Assembly: GCF_013032445.1 (NCBI RefSeq)
Contig: NZ_WQCA01000006.1
Coordinates: forward strand, 62,001-126,000
Direction of reading: 5' to 3'
Source of the DNA: Ruegeria arenilitoris
GTDB taxonomy: Bacteria > Pseudomonadota > Alphaproteobacteria > Rhodobacterales > Rhodobacteraceae
Length of the DNA stretch: 64,000 nt
The notes beneath the pieces were generated by a model. It did no database searches, was not told the DNA's origin, and worked only from the letters and a program-made list of their open reading frames with translations. Shown here in pieces: positions 55,405 to 64,000 of the stretch (position 1 is the stretch's first letter; every line of letters begins with the position of its first letter). The translations under genes were made by a program, and so were the position numbers.

Positions 55405-56805
55405 CTAATCCGACAGCCGCTTTAGGACCTGTTCCGCGAAATCATCTCCGCGCTGTTCGAAGTTGTCATACTGATCGAAACTCGCCGCCGCCGGAGCTAA
55501 CAATACGGTCTCACCCGGCTGGGCATCTGCCATGGCCTGAGCGACAGCCTCTTCCATAGTGGTGCAGACCTGCGCCTCGGCCTCAAGCTGCAAAGCGAAT
55601 TTCGCGGCTTCGCGCCCGATCACATAGGCCCTAAGCACCTGATCCGCCGCGCCGTTCAGCGCCGCCAAACCACCTTCTTTCTCAAGCCCACCGCAAATCC
55701 AGCGAATCTTTTTGAACGCCGTCAGCGCCTTCAGCGCACTATCCACATTGGTTGCCTTGGAATCATTCACATAGGTCACACCATCCGCTTCAGCGATGAT
55801 CTGGCTACGGTGCGGCAGCCCCGGATAGCTGTGCAGCGCATCCTCAATCACGCGCGGCGCCAACCCCAGCGCACGACAGGCGGCATAGGCCGCACATGCG
55901 TTCTGGTGATTGTGCGCCCCTGGCAATCCCTTGATCTGGCGCAGGTCAATCGACCCGGCCTGCCGCCCCTTGCGGTATTCGGACAAAAACCCCTTGCGCG
56001 CGAAGACCTGCCAGCCCGGCCCTGTTAGTTTGCGCGCTACTGAAACGCGGATCACCCGGTCATCCGCCGGGCCTTCAGCCAGTTGCCCCGCCAAAAACGC
56101 GCCTTCCTTTTCGTCAATCCCGACTACCGCGCGGTCTGGACCACCTTCGGCAAACAGGCGCCGCTTGGCTGCGAAATAGCCGCCCATCCCGCCGTGGCGG
56201 TCCAGATGATCCGGCGACAGGTTGGTAAATACCGCCACATCCGGCGTCAGTGACCGGGCCAGTTCGGTCTGATAACTGCTCAATTCCAGCACCACGACCG
56301 AGCCATCGCCGCCCGGGTCAATATCCAACACACCACGCCCAATATTCCCCGCCAGTTGCGCCTCGCGCCCAGCCTCAGTCAGGATGTGATGGATCAAGGC
56401 AGCAGTGGTCGACTTGCCGTTCGACCCGGTCACCGCGATCACCCGCGGAGGCGTGTCGTAGTTGTTCCATTCCGGGCCTGCAAAGGACCGGAAAAACAGG
56501 CCAATGTCATTGTCCACAGGCACCCCGGCTGCAAGCGCTGCAACCACCACCGGATTCGGTTCGGGGTAAAGATGAGGGATACCGGGTGAGACGATCAACG
56601 ACGCGATATCGTCAAACGCCCCGTGACGGTGCAGATCAAGGCAGACAAACCCCTCGGCTTCGGCCTTTTCACGCGCGGCCGGGTTGTCATCCCAACAGAC
56701 CGGCTCGGCCTTACCCGCTCGCAACGCACGCGCCGTGGCCAGCCCCGACCGACCAAGCCCCAGAACCGCAACCTTCTGCCCTGAAAACCCTTTGACCGGG
56801 ATCAT
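55405..56805 (-). CDS. murD: UDP-N-acetylmuramoylalanine--D-glutamate ligase MurD
   Basis: MurD adds D-glutamate to UDP-MurNAc-L-Ala. The 466-residue ligase has an N-terminal UDP-binding [17 protein letters not shown] (12-28), the ATP loop [10 protein letters not shown] (126-135), [45 protein letters not shown] and [20 protein letters not shown] 56,805 (MIPVKGFSG) is preceded by AAGGTGG; the frame runs 13 codons further. About 150 bases, including a G/C hairpin, separate it from mraY. Confidence 0.96.
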   Translation of the reverse strand: MIPVKGFSGQKVAVLGLGRSGLATARALRAGKAEPVCWDDNPAAREKAEAEGFVCLDLHRHGAFDDIASLIVSPGIPHLYPEPNPVVVAALAAGVPVDNDIGLFFRSFAGPEWNNYDTPPRVIAVTGSNGKSTTAALIHHILTEAGREAQLAGNIGRGVLDIDPGGDGSVVVLELSSYQTELARSLTPDVAVFTNLSPDHLDRHGGMGGYFAAKRRLFAEGGPDRAVVGIDEKEGAFLAGQLAEGPADDRVIRVSVARKLTGPGWQVFARKGFLSEYRKGRQAGSIDLRQIKGLPGAHNHQNACAAYAACRALGLAPRVIEDALHSYPGLPHRSQIIAEADGVTYVNDSKATNVDSALKALTAFKKIRWICGGLEKEGGLAALNGAADQVLRAYVIGREAAKFALQLEAEAQVCTTMEEAVAQAMADAQPGETVLLAPAAASFDQYDNFEQRGDDFAEQVLKRLSD

Positions 56806-56881
56806 ACTACCCACCTTCTTCTGACGTCTAATTGACGGCCACACTGCACAGAAGAAAACTCCGATGGCAAGAGCGGCAAAA

Positions 56882-56903
56882 GGCTCGCGCGTCAGCGCGA
56901 GCC
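56882..56903 (-). terminator. Possible attenuator between mraY and murD
   Basis: A perfect 9-bp G/C stem GGCTCGCGC / GCGCGAGCC (56,882-56,890 with 56,895-56,903) closes a four-base loop and is followed on the minus strand by TTTTGCC. A second, weaker stem lies just upstream (about 56,931-56,949). The four Ts are few for a full terminator, so partial termination or mRNA processing inside the cluster is more likely. Confidence 0.45.
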
Positions 56904-56955
56904 GGGCCCAACAGGGGGCAGGTGGACCGCAGGTCCGCCGAACCTGGCGGGAGCG

Positions 56956-58038
56956 TTACCGGACCTTCAAAGTCGCCAGACCGATCATCGCCAGGATCAG
57001 CGAGATGATCCAGAACCGGATCACGATGGTCGGCTCGGCCCAGCCTTTTTTCTCATAATGATGGTGGATCGGCGCCATCAGAAACACCCGCCGACCGGTA
57101 CGTTTGAAGTAAAGCACCTGAATAATCACACTCAGCGCCTCGACCACGAACAATCCGCCGACCACAGCCAGAACCAACTCGTGCTTAGTAGCCACTGCAA
57201 TCGCACCCAGCGCACCGCCCAAAGCCAGCGATCCGGTATCGCCCATAAACACGGCAGCAGGCGGGGCATTGTACCAAAGAAAGCCCAGGCCGCCGCCGAA
57301 CAAAGCTGCGGTAAAGATCAGGATTTCCCCAGTTCCAGGCACGTAGTGCACGTCCAGATATTCGGTAAAGTCAACACGACCGACTGCGTAGGCAATGATC
57401 CCTAGGGTCGTAGCTGCAATCATCGCTGGCATGATCGCCAACCCGTCCAACCCGTCCGTCAGGTTCACCGCATTGGCCGCGCCCACGATTACGACGATCG
57501 AGAAGGGAATGTAGAATATCCCCAGGTTGACCAGCGTATCCTTGAATACCGGTACGGCCAGTTGATTTTGCAACATTTCAGGATGATGCAGAGACGCCCA
57601 AAGCGATGCCAATGCCGCGATAACCACTCCCAGCGCCATCCGTGTCCTGCCAGACACGCCTTTTGTGTTCTGCTTGGAAACCTTGGCATAGTCATCCGCA
57701 AAGCCAATGGCCGCATAGGCCAGAGTCACGAACAGCACCATCCAGACATAAGGGTTATCCCAACGAGCCCAGACCAACGTTGATGTCACCAACGCTCCTA
57801 CGATCAGCAAACCGCCCATGGTCGGCGTTCCGGCCTTGGAAAAATGGCCTTCGGGACCGTCGTCCCGGATCGGCTGCCCTTTGCCTTGTTTGCGACGCAA
57901 CACATTGATCAGCGGCTTGCCGAAAATGAAGCCAAAAATCAGCGCCGTCAGAAAGGCTCCGCCCGCACGGAAGGTGATGTAGCGGAAGAGGTTGAAAAAA
58001 TCCCCTCCATCCGACAGGGCGGTTAACCAATACAGCAT
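56956..58038 (-). CDS. mraY: Phospho-N-acetylmuramoyl-pentapeptide-transferase MraY
   Basis: MraY attaches the muramyl-pentapeptide phosphate to undecaprenyl phosphate, making lipid I. The 360-residue inner-membrane enzyme has ten predicted helices. [16 protein letters not shown] lies near the start, [15 protein letters not shown] holds the catalytic Asp pair, [13 protein letters not shown] holds a further catalytic Asp, and [13 protein letters not shown] is near the end. ATG 58,038 ([10 protein letters not shown]) has AGGAAAGG upstream. It lies 24 bases after murF. Confidence 0.97.
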   Translation of the reverse strand: MLYWLTALSDGGDFFNLFRYITFRAGGAFLTALIFGFIFGKPLINVLRRKQGKGQPIRDDGPEGHFSKAGTPTMGGLLIVGALVTSTLVWARWDNPYVWMVLFVTLAYAAIGFADDYAKVSKQNTKGVSGRTRMALGVVIAALASLWASLHHPEMLQNQLAVPVFKDTLVNLGIFYIPFSIVVIVGAANAVNLTDGLDGLAIMPAMIAATTLGIIAYAVGRVDFTEYLDVHYVPGTGEILIFTAALFGGGLGFLWYNAPPAAVFMGDTGSLALGGALGAIAVATKHELVLAVVGGLFVVEALSVIIQVLYFKRTGRRVFLMAPIHHHYEKKGWAEPTIVIRFWIISLILAMIGLATLKVR

Positions 58039-58062
58039 TACAATACCTTTCCTAGGCGGCAA

Positions 58063-59457
58063 TCATGGTTCAAGCGCGCTCCCTTGCCCCATTTTCCGCA
58101 AACCGTCAACAATCTGAGCTAGCGCCATGCTGAGCGAGCCTTTGGCCAGCACCGTATCCCCTGCGCGGATCAATTCCGGCAGGCGTTCGGCCATCTCGGC
58201 GCTAGTTTCGAACCAGAGCCCGCGTTTTTCTTCGGGCAACGCGTCATACAAGGCTTTCATCAGCGGGCCGATGCAATGGACCTGATCCACACGCACCATA
58301 GCCGCGACATCCGCCATTCCGGCATGCATGGGAATTTCCTGCCCACCCAACTCCTTCATATCACCCAGAAAAGCGACCTGGCGCGTACCTTGTGATGCGG
58401 CCAGCACATCCAAAGCGGCCTCCATCGAGGTCGGGTTGGCATTGTAGCTGTCGTCCAGCAACTCGATCTGTCCGCCCGCCGCCAATGACAGCGTTTCGCG
58501 CACGCCCCGCCCCTTGACCGGAGACCATTGGCGCAACCCGATGACAGCCTCATCCAGATCGACGCCCATCTCGACACAGGCCGCCAGAGCCCCCAACGCA
58601 TTCATGGCAAAATGTATCCCAGCGGATTGCACGTCGTAAGCAATGACCGCATCGCCAACAGTCGCCCCGGCATGAACCGAGTCGGCGCCTTGCGTCACAT
58701 CGGTCAGATTATAGTCCACAGCTTTGCGACCAAAATCCACGATCCCGGCCCCATGGTCCTGCGCGGTCTGGCGCAGAATGTCCGCGTGATCGATATCGGC
58801 ATTCACAATCGCCGCGCCCCCGGTTTCAAGCCCTTCGAATATAGCGGCCTTTTCATGGGCGATGCCCGCAACCGACTCGAACGCCTCAAGATGCACAGCC
58901 GCCACGGTCGTCACTAGCGCCACATGCGGACGGGCCTGCCGCGCCAGCGGGGCAATCTCTCCGGGGTGGTTCATACCAATCTCGATCACCGCGAATTCGG
59001 TGTCACGCGGCATCCTCGCCAACGTCAGGGGCACGCCCCAATGGTTGTTGTAGCTGGCCACGCTGGCATGGGTTTTTCCCTGCGTTTCCAGAATGCAGGC
59101 CAGCATTTCTTTGGTCGAGGTCTTGCCGACACTGCCAGTCACACCGATCACCCGCGCATCCGTTCGGGCGCGGCCCGCCTGCCCCAGCGCCTCAAGCCCT
59201 GTCTGCACGTCATCGACGATCAGCAAAGGCGCGTCTTCGGACACACCTTCAGGCACGCGTGAAACCAACGCGGCACCCGCGCCTTTCTCCAGCGCCTGCG
59301 CCACGAAATCATGCCCGTCCCGCGCGGCCTTTAGCGCCACAAACAGGTCTCCGGGCTGGAGGGTTCTTGTGTCAATCGACACGCCGTTCACCGCCCAATC
59401 AGAGGTGGCGCGCCCACCGGTAGCTTCGGCAGCCTCAGCCGCAGTCCAGAGCGTCAT
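58063..59457 (-). CDS. murF: UDP-N-acetylmuramoyl-tripeptide--D-alanyl-D-alanine ligase MurF
   Basis: MurF adds the D-Ala-D-Ala dipeptide, completing the cytoplasmic pentapeptide. The 464-residue ligase has GVSIDTRTLQPGDLFVALKA (25-44), the ATP loop TGSVGKTSTKEML, the NNHWGVPLTLARMP block, EIGMNHPGEI with the Mg-binding Glu, LLDDSYNANPTSMEAAL and FLGDMKELG. It overlaps murE by four bases (ATGA). Confidence 0.96.
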   Translation of the reverse strand: MTLWTAAEAAEATGGRATSDWAVNGVSIDTRTLQPGDLFVALKAARDGHDFVAQALEKGAGAALVSRVPEGVSEDAPLLIVDDVQTGLEALGQAGRARTDARVIGVTGSVGKTSTKEMLACILETQGKTHASVASYNNHWGVPLTLARMPRDTEFAVIEIGMNHPGEIAPLARQARPHVALVTTVAAVHLEAFESVAGIAHEKAAIFEGLETGGAAIVNADIDHADILRQTAQDHGAGIVDFGRKAVDYNLTDVTQGADSVHAGATVGDAVIAYDVQSAGIHFAMNALGALAACVEMGVDLDEAVIGLRQWSPVKGRGVRETLSLAAGGQIELLDDSYNANPTSMEAALDVLAASQGTRQVAFLGDMKELGGQEIPMHAGMADVAAMVRVDQVHCIGPLMKALYDALPEEKRGLWFETSAEMAERLPELIRAGDTVLAKGSLSMALAQIVDGLRKMGQGSALEP

Positions 59458-60935
59458 GCCACCCTCCCGTCCAGCGCCGCGACGCTGATGCTGGCCTGTT
59501 CCACATCGTCGAAGGGCAGAACCTGATCGCCGACAATTTGGCCGGTCTCATGACCCTTGCCCGCTATCAACAATGCGTCGCCCGGTTGCAGAGCATCAAT
59601 TCCACGCAAGATGGCCTCGGCCCGGTCGCCCACTTCGGTGGCTTCTGGCGCGCCCAAAAGGACGGCGGCGCGGATAGTGGCCGGGTCTTCGCTACGCGGG
59701 TTGTCGTCAGTGACAAATACTACGTCTGCATTCTCAGCAGCGGCCTGCCCCATCAACGGGCGCTTGGTGGCATCGCGATCGCCACCAGCGCCAACGATAG
59801 CAATCAAACGGCCCATGACATGCGGGCGCATCGCCCTGAGCGCGGTTGCCACTGCATCCGGGGTATGGGCGTAATCGACAAACACCGCAGCCCCGTTTTC
59901 GCGCGTGGCAGCCAATTGCATACGCCCCCTCACGGTTGTCAGATGCGGCAGGGTTTCGAACACGTGTTCGGGATCCTCACCGGCGGCAATCACCAGACCG
60001 CAGGCCAGCAGGATGTTCTCGGCCTGAAACCCTCCGATCAGGTTGAGACGCGTCTGGAACACATTGCCCTGCCAAGAAAAACGCAAGTCCTGCCCGGTCG
60101 AGTCGAAACGTTGGTTCATCAGACATAGGTCAACATCACCTGACCCGACGGTCAGAACCGACTGACCGCGCGCCTCGGCGATCTTGCGCACCTCGGCCCC
60201 TTTTGGGTCATCCATGTTTATGACCACGGTGCCGTCTTGCGGCAGAACACGGTCGAACAGTCCGGCCTTGGCGGCGAAATATGCCTCGAAGGTTTCGTGA
60301 TAGTCCAGATGGTCCTGCGTGAAGTTGGAAAAACCTGCGGCTGCCAAATGAACTCCATCCAAACGGCGCTGTTCCAACCCGTGCGAGGAGGCCTCCATCG
60401 CGGCATGGGTCACGCCGTTGTCGGCCGCTTCGGCCAAGCAACGATGCAGGGTGATCGGCTCGGGCGTGGTATGCGCCAGCGGTGCGGTCCAGGCGCCTTC
60501 GACACCTGTGGTTCCGAGGTTGACCGCAGCGTGACCAAGCTCCATCCAAATCTGGCGCACAAAGGTCGAGACCGAGGTTTTTCCGTTCGTCCCGGTGACG
60601 GCCACTACCGTCTGCGGTTGGGCGCCGAACCACAGCGCCGCGCATCCGGCCAGTGCCTGACGTGGGTCTTCGACTACGATCTGCGCGGCATCCGATGCGG
60701 CCAGTTCCTCGGCAGCGATGTCAGCGCCTTCGGCATCGGTCAAAATCGCCGCAGCGCCCATACGCAGGGCGAACTGGATAAACTCACCGCCATGAACGCG
60801 AGTGCCGGGAAGGGCTGCGAACAGGTAACCGTCCTTGACCTCACGACTGTCAACGGCCAGCCCGGTGATCTCGGGATTTGCGCCGCCCCTTGCGGTCAGG
60901 GCCAGTTGGCTGAGTGTTTTCGTCCTTATGCCCAT
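59454..60935 (-). CDS. murE: UDP-MurNAc-L-Ala-D-Glu--meso-diaminopimelate ligase MurE
   Basis: MurE adds the third stem residue. The 493-residue protein has LAVDSREVKDGYLFAALPG (26-44), the ATP loop TGTNGKTSVS (114-123), EASSHGLEQRRLDGV, NFTQDHLDYHETFE and DYAHTPDAV. VTDDNPRSEDPATI contains the DNPR motif that selects meso-diaminopimelate rather than lysine, as expected in a Gram-negative. It starts 22 bases after the ftsI stop and overlaps murF by four bases. Confidence 0.97.
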   Translation of the reverse strand: MGIRTKTLSQLALTARGGANPEITGLAVDSREVKDGYLFAALPGTRVHGGEFIQFALRMGAAAILTDAEGADIAAEELAASDAAQIVVEDPRQALAGCAALWFGAQPQTVVAVTGTNGKTSVSTFVRQIWMELGHAAVNLGTTGVEGAWTAPLAHTTPEPITLHRCLAEAADNGVTHAAMEASSHGLEQRRLDGVHLAAAGFSNFTQDHLDYHETFEAYFAAKAGLFDRVLPQDGTVVINMDDPKGAEVRKIAEARGQSVLTVGSGDVDLCLMNQRFDSTGQDLRFSWQGNVFQTRLNLIGGFQAENILLACGLVIAAGEDPEHVFETLPHLTTVRGRMQLAATRENGAAVFVDYAHTPDAVATALRAMRPHVMGRLIAIVGAGGDRDATKRPLMGQAAAENADVVFVTDDNPRSEDPATIRAAVLLGAPEATEVGDRAEAILRGIDALQPGDALLIAGKGHETGQIVGDQVLPFDDVEQASISVAALDGRVA

Positions 60936-60957
60936 GACCCACCTTTTGTTGGACAGC

Positions 60958-62745
60958 CTAATTTGAGGTCAGGGTTATAGCAGCGCGTGCCTCAGGCTCA
61001 AGCCGGGGACGCAAGCCCAGCAATGGGGCGATGCGGCCGATCAGTTCTGCAGCCACAGGAACCGCCGTCCAGCCCGCCGTGCGGCGCTTTTCGCCATAGG
61101 CAACGATGGACGGTTCATCCAGCGTGACGATCAGCACATATTTGGGATCATAAGCCGGGAAGATCGTGGCAAAAGTCGCAATCACCTTGTCGTCGTAATA
61201 GCCACCGCGCGGCTTGGGTTTATCCGCCGTACCTGTCTTGCCTGCCACGTCGTAACCAGTCACATCGCCAAAGCTGGCTGTGCCATCCGTCACCACCTTG
61301 CGTAACATTTTCTGCGCCTGTGTGGCTGCGCTGTCCGACAAGACGCGCGGACCGTACTGGGGGCCGTTCTTTCGCAGGATGGTCGGGCTGACATAGTGCC
61401 CGCCATTGGCAATGGCTGCATAACCGGCAGCCAAATGCATCGGGCTGGTCGACAGTCCGTGGCCATAGGAAATCGTCACAGTGCTCAGCTCGCCCCATTT
61501 CTTGGGCTTGAGCGGTTCGCCGCCTCTTGCCTCAACAATCTCGAACGGGGTCGGATCGAACATGCCCAGCGATTTTAGAAAGTTCTGCTGCCGCTTCGCA
61601 CCGATCTGCAGCGCCAGCCGTCCGGTGCCCCTGTTCGAGCTGTGAACAATCACGTCTGCAACGCTGATCTTGCCGTAGTTCTTGCCGTTAAACTCGCCTA
61701 TGGGAAAGCGACCGATTTTCATCGGGCCCGAAGTGTCGATGATGGTTTCAGAGTTCACCAACCCTAGCTGCACAGCCTGCGCAGCAGTGAAGATTTTGAA
61801 TACTGAACCAAGCTCATAGACACCCTGCACATAGCGGTTGAACAAGGGGCTATCCGACGGATCAAACCCCGAAGTTGGCGGACGCGGCCGGTCATTCGGA
61901 TCAAAAGACGGCAGCGAAGCGGCCGAGACCACCTCACCCGTGTGCGCGTTCATCAGAACCGCCGAAGCCCCCTTGGCGTTCATAATCTTCATGCCGCCGT
62001 AGAGCACCTGCTCGACCGCTGCCTGGACGGTCAGGTCCAGCGACAGTTGCAGCGGTTTGTTGCCGTTGGCCGGGTCACGCAGGTAGTCGTCGAACTGCTT
62101 TTCAACACCGGCCACGCCGATGACCTCGGCAGCGCTGACGCCCTCGCGACCAAAGCCGGAGCCGCCCAGAATATGCGCGGCCAGACGGCCATTCGGGTAC
62201 AGCCGCATCTCACGCGGGCCGAACAGAATGCCGGGATCACCGATATCATGCACCGCCTGCTTCTGTTCGGGCGAGATACGTTTCTTGATCCACAGGAACT
62301 TGCGGTTGCCGGTGAAGTCCTTGACCAGTCGTTCTTTTTCCAGATCGGGGAAGATTGCCACCAACTGATCGGCGGCGGCAACGGGATCAATCATCAGAGG
62401 CGGCTGAGCATAAACCGAATAGGTATCCAGATTGGTCGCCAGAATGCGCCCTTCCCGGTCGACGATATTGGCCCGCTGCATGGCAATCGCGGCTCCGGGG
62501 GCGCTGGCCAGCGGTTCTTGCGCCTCGGACGTGGCCAGCATACCCATCCGGACGCCCACGACTGAGAAAGCGCAGAAGAAGAACAGGCCCAAAACCAAAA
62601 GACGCCCTTCGGCGCGGGCGCGGGCCCGGTCTTTCATATCTTCGTGGCGCTGTCGGATATTCTCGCGCTCAATCGCCTTGGGGTTCTCGCCCCGAGCGCG
62701 GGCGTCGAGAATTAGGGCCAGGGGGCGCAGGGGCGTGCGGGTCAT
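60958..62745 (-). CDS. ftsI: Septal peptidoglycan transpeptidase FtsI (PBP3)
   Basis: FtsI is the monofunctional class B penicillin-binding protein that cross-links septal peptidoglycan. The 595-residue protein has a basic cytoplasmic tail (1-47), one membrane helix (about 48-67), a PBP dimer domain (about 85-230) and a transpeptidase domain. The latter has the active Ser in GSVFK (Ser 314), SSN (369-371) and KTGTA near 505. The long basic cytoplasmic tail before the helix is longer than in E. coli. It overlaps ftsL by four bases. Confidence 0.96.
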   Translation of the reverse strand: MTRTPLRPLALILDARARGENPKAIERENIRQRHEDMKDRARARAEGRLLVLGLFFFCAFSVVGVRMGMLATSEAQEPLASAPGAAIAMQRANIVDREGRILATNLDTYSVYAQPPLMIDPVAAADQLVAIFPDLEKERLVKDFTGNRKFLWIKKRISPEQKQAVHDIGDPGILFGPREMRLYPNGRLAAHILGGSGFGREGVSAAEVIGVAGVEKQFDDYLRDPANGNKPLQLSLDLTVQAAVEQVLYGGMKIMNAKGASAVLMNAHTGEVVSAASLPSFDPNDRPRPPTSGFDPSDSPLFNRYVQGVYELGSVFKIFTAAQAVQLGLVNSETIIDTSGPMKIGRFPIGEFNGKNYGKISVADVIVHSSNRGTGRLALQIGAKRQQNFLKSLGMFDPTPFEIVEARGGEPLKPKKWGELSTVTISYGHGLSTSPMHLAAGYAAIANGGHYVSPTILRKNGPQYGPRVLSDSAATQAQKMLRKVVTDGTASFGDVTGYDVAGKTGTADKPKPRGGYYDDKVIATFATIFPAYDPKYVLIVTLDEPSIVAYGEKRRTAGWTAVPVAAELIGRIAPLLGLRPRLEPEARAAITLTSN

Positions 62746-63110
62746 GGAATCTGCACCTCGCCCAGCGCCTGAGTACTGGTGATGGCCTGCAGCTCAATCG
62801 GGTCGACTATGGGAAGATCCGGGTCCTCGGCGTAAGAAATCTGGTCAGCGCGGCCGAACTGCTCGGCGCGCAGCGGCAACAGGCCCAGACGTTCGAAATT
62901 CAGGTCGGCCAGTTCACGCAGCCGATCAGGGCGGTTCAAATAAGCCCATTCCGCGTTCAAAACGGCCAGCCGCACCTGCGCCATGCCGATCTCGCGCTGC
63001 AACTTCTGAGTTTCTTTCACAACCTGCTGGGTGCGGTAGTTCTCCTGATACGCCCAAAGTGCTAGTCCGAACACACACAGAGCGGTCAACACATACAAAA
63101 CACTCTTCAT
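62742..63110 (-). CDS. ftsL: Cell division protein FtsL
   Basis: FtsL is a small bitopic division protein that acts with FtsB and FtsQ. The 122-residue chain has a membrane helix at about 3-20 ([17 protein letters not shown]). A periplasmic coiled coil follows (about 25-60, [33 protein letters not shown]), then [14 protein letters not shown], the conserved terminal motif of alphaproteobacterial FtsL. It has almost no cytoplasmic tail. It overlaps rsmH and ftsI by four bases each. Confidence 0.92.
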   Translation of the reverse strand: MKSVLYVLTALCVFGLALWAYQENYRTQQVVKETQKLQREIGMAQVRLAVLNAEWAYLNRPDRLRELADLNFERLGLLPLRAEQFGRADQISYAEDPDLPIVDPIELQAITSTQALGEVQIP

Positions 63111-64000
63111 TTCGCCCTTCCCCCAAGTTGCGGCATCCCAATGGCGCGGGCATCAATTTCCCCCGCCGGAGCCTCGGTCCGCACCGCCACGCGCAGCTTG
63201 GCCGAACGCGCGCGCGGGTTTTCCTGCAATTCTTGTTCGTCCGGACCCACGGCCTTGCGGGTCTTGAGCGTGAATTGCGGCAGCTCTTGTTCCACCTCGG
63301 GCGCATAGCGATTGGCGCGCCCGGTCTTGCCAGCACGCGACTGAAAGAACCGTTTGACCATGCGGTCTTCGATGGAATGAAAGGTCACGACGGCCAGTTG
63401 CCCGCCCGGCTTCAGCGCCCGCTCGGCTGCCATAAGCCCCTGAAACAGCTCTTCATATTCCGCGTTCACTGCGATCCGCAGCCCCTGAAAGCTGCGAGTC
63501 GCGGGGTGCGATTGGCCCGGCTTGGGGCGCGGCAAGCAGGATTCGATGATCCCGACCAGACGCAAGGTCGTAATGATAGGCTCTTCTGCCCGCGCCTTGA
63601 CGATGGCCTTGGCGATGCGGCGGCTGGCGCGTTCCTCACCGTAATGAAACAGGATATCGGCCAACTGCATTTCGGTCGCTGTATTGACCAGATCAGCGGC
63701 GCTTTCACCCTCTTGGCTCATGCGCATGTCTAAAGGGCCATCCTTCATGAAGGAAAAGCCTCGCTTGGCCTGATCCAACTGCATCGAGGAAACGCCGAGG
63801 TCCAGCACCACTCCGTCCAGACCCTGCGCATATTCATCCAAACGCGAGAACACTCCGGGCTGCATCACCAGCCGGTCGCCATACTCACCCACCCAGTCGG
63901 CGGCCATATCAAAGGCCAGCGGATCGCGGTCCACGCCGATGACCTTGTCGGCCCCGACATCCAACAGCCCGCGCGTATAACCGCCCGCGCCAAAGGTGCC
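63107..64000 (-). CDS. rsmH: 16S rRNA (cytosine-1402-N4)-methyltransferase RsmH, 5' end beyond the window
   Basis: RsmH (MraW) methylates C1402 of 16S rRNA and is usually at the head of dcw clusters. The window holds its last 297 codons; the frame is open to the right edge. Visible are [17 protein letters not shown] and [11 protein letters not shown] of the SAM site, [41 protein letters not shown] segments, [15 protein letters not shown] and [18 protein letters not shown](R)FF. It overlaps ftsL by four bases, so the first genes of the cluster form one coupled message. Confidence 0.95.
   Translation of the reverse strand, partial: GTFGAGGYTRGLLDVGADKVIGVDRDPLAFDMAADWVGEYGDRLVMQPGVFSRLDEYAQGLDGVVLDLGVSSMQLDQAKRGFSFMKDGPLDMRMSQEGESAADLVNTATEMQLADILFHYGEERASRRIAKAIVKARAEEPIITTLRLVGIIESCLPRPKPGQSHPATRSFQGLRIAVNAEYEELFQGLMAAERALKPGGQLAVVTFHSIEDRMVKRFFQSRAGKTGRANRYAPEVEQELPQFTLKTRKAVGPDEQELQENPRARSAKLRVAVRTEAPAGEIDARAIGMPQLGGRAK

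Noticed and set aside
1..64000. CRISPR arrays, insertion sequences, prophage or attachment sites
   Set aside because: No regularly spaced repeats, transposase or integrase motifs, or tRNA-linked direct repeats were seen on either strand.

Overview
This window is ordinary chromosomal DNA from an alphaproteobacterium, most likely a Rhodobacteraceae member of the Roseobacter group (Ruegeria/Phaeobacter-like). That placement is an inference. It rests on high G+C with strong C/G third positions, the division and cell-wall (dcw) gene order with small DUF2484 membrane proteins inside it, the aerobic cobaltochelatase genes cobS and cobT, and 3'-end intergenic motifs that I remember as typical of roseobacters. 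I see no tRNA, rRNA, CRISPR array, insertion sequence or prophage.

Bases 1-31,700 are a mosaic of short metabolic units. They hold the end of moaA followed by waaA (Kdo transferase), then an M20 amidohydrolase, an MFS transporter, DUF3422 and VOC proteins on the minus strand. The proton-translocating transhydrogenase pntAB follows, ending in a clear terminator, then a small membrane methyltransferase and kynureninase. A TetR regulator is divergent from a two-gene molybdenum hydroxylase (IorA/IorB type) with a palindromic operator between them. Next come a glutamine-amidotransferase-fold hydrolase, malate synthase G with a GlcG-like protein, aminopeptidase N, gatB with a strong terminator, and bolA divergent from a J-domain protein. 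cobS and cobT follow, but are separated by a minus-strand two-gene cassette: an SH3-DUF2272 protein interrupted by one in-frame TGA, and a membrane-anchored SH3 protein.

Bases 31,700-38,100 hold an aminopeptidase P, a DUF427 protein, an AT-richer patch with a secreted DUF995 protein, a Tat-exported DUF3179 protein and a ClC chloride channel with CBS domains.

Bases 38,150-64,000 are the dcw cluster, almost entirely on the minus strand. Read in the direction of transcription it runs rsmH (cut by the window end), ftsL, ftsI, murE, murF, mraY, murD, ftsW, murG, murC, two DUF2484 genes, a small membrane gene, murB, ddl, ftsQ, ftsA, a small exported protein, ftsZ, lpxC, bamD, recN. Many neighbours overlap by 1 to 14 bases, so translational coupling is likely. 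The run is broken once, between murD and ftsW, by a plus-strand flavoprotein gene with a lipoprotein gene and a monooxygenase-like gene on either side. Together these genes make the cytoplasmic and lipid-linked peptidoglycan precursors, build the septum, commit precursor to lipid A (lpxC, with waaA at the other end of the window) and assemble outer-membrane proteins (bamD).

The most unusual items are the interrupted DUF2272/SH3 cassette inside cobS-cobT, the TetR/IorAB operator region, the shared 3'-end motif after waaA and cobT, and several conserved-looking but unrecognised proteins. I found no clearly new multi-gene system. All starts, domains and functions were judged by eye from the translations.
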